From NCBI GenBank assembly GCA_002770795.1, contig PCTP01000225.1:926-9331 (forward strand): a stretch of DNA of 8,406 nucleotides, read 5' to 3'. The translations under genes were made by a program, and so were the position numbers. The DNA comes from Gammaproteobacteria bacterium CG22_combo_CG10-13_8_21_14_all_40_8 (GTDB lineage Bacteria > Pseudomonadota > Gammaproteobacteria > Enterobacterales > GCA-002770795). Shown here in pieces: positions 6,061 to 8,406 of this stretch; position 1 is the first letter of the stretch; each line of letters opens with the position of its first letter. Under the pieces are notes generated by a model. It was not told the DNA's origin and searched no databases. It saw nothing but the letters and a program-made list of their open reading frames with translations.

Positions 6061-7205
6061 TGAATGATGAACTATTACCTAAAAAGAAAAAGTCAGTTGC
6101 TTTATCTGGGGTAGCTGCAGGCAATACTGAGCTTTGTACTGTAGGACGTTCTGGTAACGATCTTCATTACCGTGGTTATGATATTCTCGATCTTGCTGTC
6201 GCTTGTGAATTTGAAGAAGTGGCACATTTATTAATTCATGGTCATCTACCTACAAAAGCAGAGCTTAAAAGTTACAAGAGAAAACTCAAGGCTCTCAGAG
6301 GGTTACCTGTAGTTCTTAAAGAAGTGCTCGAATCATTGCCCGCCTCAGCTCATCCGATGGATGTGTTACGCACAGGCTGTTCCGTTTTAGGTTCTATCTT
6401 GCCAGAAAAAGAAGATCACAATGCCTCTGATGCGAAAGACATCGCAGATAAATTAATGGCTAGCTTTGGTTCTATGTTGTTGTATTGGTACCATTTTTCT
6501 CACAATGGTAAAGCCATTGATGTGGAAACAGAAGATGAAACCATTGGTGGACATTTCCTACATTTGCTTCATGGCGAAGTGCCAAGTAAGGAATGGGAAA
6601 AAGCCATGAATATTTCTTTAAACCTCTATGCTGAACATGAATTTAACGCCTCAACTTTCACTTGTCGTGTGATTGCTGGTACAGGATCTGATCTGTATTC
6701 AGCGGTTGCTGGTGGTATTGGTGCTTTACGTGGCCCTAAGCATGGTGGTGCCAATGAAGTGGCGTTAGAAATTCAAAAGCGCTACAACGATGCAACAGAA
6801 GCTGAGGTCGATATTAAAGAACGTATCGCGCGAAAAGAAATCGTCATCGGTTTTGGTCATCCGGTGTATACCGTGGGCGATCCAAGAAATGATGTCATCA
6901 AAAAGGTGGCATTGGGTTTATCTAAAACTCAAGGTAATACCAAACTATTTGAAATCGCTGAAAGATTAGAATCAGTGATGTGGGAACAAAAGAAAATGTT
7001 CCCTAATTTGGATTGGTTCTCTGCAGTGGCTTATCACACCATGGGTATTCCTACCGCCATGTTTACGCCTATCTTTGTGATGTCTCGAATCACTGGTTGG
7101 TCTGCTCACATTATGGAACAGCGTGTCGATGGCAAAATCATCCGTCCTAGCGCAAACTATGAAGGTCCAGAAAATCGTCCATTCGTAACAATCGATAAGC
7201 GATAA
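6060..7205 (+). CDS. prpC: 2-methylcitrate synthase PrpC
   Basis: Condenses propionyl-CoA with oxaloacetate to give 2-methylcitrate, the entry step of the methylcitrate cycle; cytoplasmic. The 381 residues fit the citrate synthase superfamily at PrpC length (E. coli about 389). Landmarks: ALSGVAAGNTELCTVG at 14-29, the PrpC-type N-terminus rather than the longer TCA citrate synthase one; LHYRGYDI at 35-42; YAEHEFNASTF at 190-200 with H193; GALRGPKHGGANE with active-site H228; GFGHPVYTVGDPR at 264-276 with H267; and NLDWFSA with catalytic D318. The C-terminal RVDGKIIRPSANYEGP is also typical. The ATG at 6060 overlaps the prpB stop, and AAGGAG at 6046-6051 is a strong, well-spaced ribosome binding site inside the prpB 3' end. 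Context with prpB and acnD supports methylcitrate over plain citrate synthase, although such enzymes may keep some acetyl-CoA activity. Confidence 0.95.
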   Translation: MNDELLPKKKKSVALSGVAAGNTELCTVGRSGNDLHYRGYDILDLAVACEFEEVAHLLIHGHLPTKAELKSYKRKLKALRGLPVVLKEVLESLPASAHPMDVLRTGCSVLGSILPEKEDHNASDAKDIADKLMASFGSMLLYWYHFSHNGKAIDVETEDETIGGHFLHLLHGEVPSKEWEKAMNISLNLYAEHEFNASTFTCRVIAGTGSDLYSAVAGGIGALRGPKHGGANEVALEIQKRYNDATEAEVDIKERIARKEIVIGFGHPVYTVGDPRNDVIKKVALGLSKTQGNTKLFEIAERLESVMWEQKKMFPNLDWFSAVAYHTMGIPTAMFTPIFVMSRITGWSAHIMEQRVDGKIIRPSANYEGPENRPFVTIDKR

Positions 7206-7216
7206 GCTTTAAAATT

Positions 7217-7248
7217 GCTGATATCTACAACTTAGTGTAGATATCAGC
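7217..7248 (+). other. Perfect 13-bp hairpin between prpC and acnD
   Basis: GCTGATATCTACA (7217-7229) and TGTAGATATCAGC (7236-7248) are exact complements around a 6-nt ACTTAG loop, starting 12 bases after the prpC stop. The tract that follows (TGCCATTTCATTTT) is T-rich but broken, so this is at best a weak or partial intrinsic terminator. It could also stop 3' exonucleases or mark an RNA processing site, lowering acnD expression relative to prpBC. The stem is seen; the role is inference. Confidence 0.5.
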
Positions 7249-7333
7249 TGCCATTTCATTTTATAAATAAAGACCATTCCTTTCTCTTCAATCAGATGTA
7301 AGTTTTAGGATCTGCGACTACTTGGTGCAATAC

Positions 7334-8406
7334 ATGATGAATACAAAATATCGCAAAGTGCTAGCTGGCACTCAATTAGATTACTTCGATACCATTTCTG
7401 CGGTTGAAGCTATAGAAGCGGGGGCTTATCAAAAATTGCCCTATACCTCTCGAGTTCTGGCCGAGAACTTAGTGCGTCGTTGTCCTTCCGAACAGCTCAC
7501 AGAGGCTTTGAAACAGATCATCGGTCGTAAACGTGATCTAGATTTCCCTTGGTTTCCAGCGCGTGTGGTTTGTCATGATATTCTTGGTCAAACCGCTTTT
7601 GTCGATTTAGCTGGCTTACGAGATGCCATTGCAGAAAAGGGGGGCGATCCTTCACAAATTAACCCAGTTGTACCCACACAGCTTATTGTGGATCACTCGC
7701 TGGCCGTTGAGCATGCAGGTTTTGAAAAAGATGCTTTTGAGAAAAATCGAGCCATCGAGGATCATCGTAATGATGACCGATTCCATTTCATCAACTGGAC
7801 TAAAACGGCTTTTAAGAATGTGGATGTTATTCCTCCAGGCAATGGCATTATGCATCAGATCAACTTAGAGCGTATGTCACCTGTTATTCAAGTACGAGAT
7901 GGCGTTGCTTTCCCAGATACCTTAGTGGGCACAGATAGTCATACCCCCATGGTGGATGCACTCGGTGTGATTGCAGTGGGTGTGGGCGGCCTAGAAGCGG
8001 AGAGCGTGATGTTAGGACGCGCTTCTTACATGAGACTACCCGATATTATTGGCGTGGAACTGACAGGGAAACCCCATGAAGGCATCACCAGTACCGATAT
8101 CGTCTTGGCCTTAACTGAATTTTTACGAGCATCGAAAGTGGTTTCTAGCTATCTAGAATTTTTTGGTGAGGGAGCAGGGCATCTTACGCTAGGTGATCGC
8201 GCGACAATATCCAATATGACGCCAGAATTTGGTGCCACAGCGGCGATGTTCTATATTGATCAGCAAACCATTGATTACCTAAGATTAACGGGCCGTGAAG
8301 ATCAGCAAGTTAAATTGGTTGAAACCTACGCCAAAGAAACCGGATTATGGGCTGAAAGTCTTAAAACAGCCGAATACGAACGTGTGCTGAAATTTGATTT
8401 ATCGAC
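7334..8406 (+). CDS. acnD: Fe-S-dependent 2-methylcitrate dehydratase AcnD (5' part only)
   Basis: Aconitase-superfamily enzyme that dehydrates 2-methylcitrate to 2-methylaconitate in the methylcitrate cycle, working with the isomerase PrpF in place of PrpD. About 357 codons are present and the frame is open at the right edge; the family is about 860 residues, so under half is visible. Seen, counted from the second ATG: LPYTSRVLAENLVRRC at 34-49; RKRDLDFPWFPARVVCHDILGQTA near 64-87; NPVVPTQLIVDHSLAVE; FHFINWTKTAF; NVDVIPPGNGIMHQINLE; GTDSHTP at 198-204; ISNMTPEFGAT at 291-301. These segments are AcnD-type rather than AcnA or AcnB. The cluster-binding cysteines expected further along are beyond the window. 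Two ATGs in tandem (7334, 7337) can start it: family proteins begin MNTxYRK, favouring 7337, while GGTG at 7324-7327 serves either. It lies 128 bases after prpC, past a hairpin. Confidence 0.93.
   Translation, partial: MMNTKYRKVLAGTQLDYFDTISAVEAIEAGAYQKLPYTSRVLAENLVRRCPSEQLTEALKQIIGRKRDLDFPWFPARVVCHDILGQTAFVDLAGLRDAIAEKGGDPSQINPVVPTQLIVDHSLAVEHAGFEKDAFEKNRAIEDHRNDDRFHFINWTKTAFKNVDVIPPGNGIMHQINLERMSPVIQVRDGVAFPDTLVGTDSHTPMVDALGVIAVGVGGLEAESVMLGRASYMRLPDIIGVELTGKPHEGITSTDIVLALTEFLRASKVVSSYLEFFGEGAGHLTLGDRATISNMTPEFGATAAMFYIDQQTIDYLRLTGREDQQVKLVETYAKETGLWAESLKTAEYERVLKFDLS

Noticed and set aside
7262..7267. TATAAA as the -10 of a separate acnD promoter
   Set aside because: No acceptable -35 lies 15-19 bases upstream; that position falls within the hairpin arm.
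1..8406. Defence system, CRISPR array, toxin-antitoxin pair, prophage or intact insertion sequence
   Set aside because: All large frames are recognised housekeeping or propionate-metabolism genes; no regular spaced repeats, transposase gene or integrase was seen.

Overview
The window is an ordinary-looking chromosomal stretch from a moderately AT-rich proteobacterium, with every convincing gene on the + strand. The QueG, Ppx, PrpB, PrpC and AcnD proteins read like gammaproteobacterial family members: QueG is close to the E. coli protein as I recall it, down to its LPRDA C-terminus. I therefore favour Gammaproteobacteria, but a genus cannot be fixed from this sequence.

Left part (1-3259), housekeeping genes: the 3' end of an exopolyphosphatase of the Ppx/GppA family; then queG, encoding epoxyqueuosine reductase, which makes the last step of queuosine tRNA modification; then a DHH-family phosphoesterase of unassigned substrate. 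A 171-base gap before queG holds a perfect 8-bp inverted repeat. It pairs a consensus Shine-Dalgarno sequence with an anti-Shine-Dalgarno-like sequence that ends exactly at the queG start codon.

Middle (3260-3607) has no credible protein gene. It holds a compact GC-rich block of four consecutive hairpins (about 3289-3444). This is followed by a promoter with a perfect TATAAT, a small palindrome near the -35 position, and a leader hairpin ahead of the fumarase ribosome binding site. The four-hairpin block is the least explained sequence in the window; it looks like a repeat element of the REP/MITE kind or a structured RNA.

Right part (3608-8406), a metabolic cluster: class I fumarase, prpB (2-methylisocitrate lyase), prpC (2-methylcitrate synthase), and the 5' part of acnD (Fe-S 2-methylcitrate dehydratase), which runs off the right edge. 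PrpC joins propionyl-CoA to oxaloacetate, AcnD (normally with PrpF) dehydrates 2-methylcitrate, and PrpB cleaves 2-methylisocitrate to pyruvate and succinate. Fumarase sits on the route that returns succinate to oxaloacetate, so its position makes metabolic sense. A perfect 13-bp hairpin separates prpC from acnD. No prp regulator gene is visible in the window.

I found no defence system, CRISPR array, intact mobile element, tRNA or rRNA. The points worth checking are regulatory or structural, not new protein systems.
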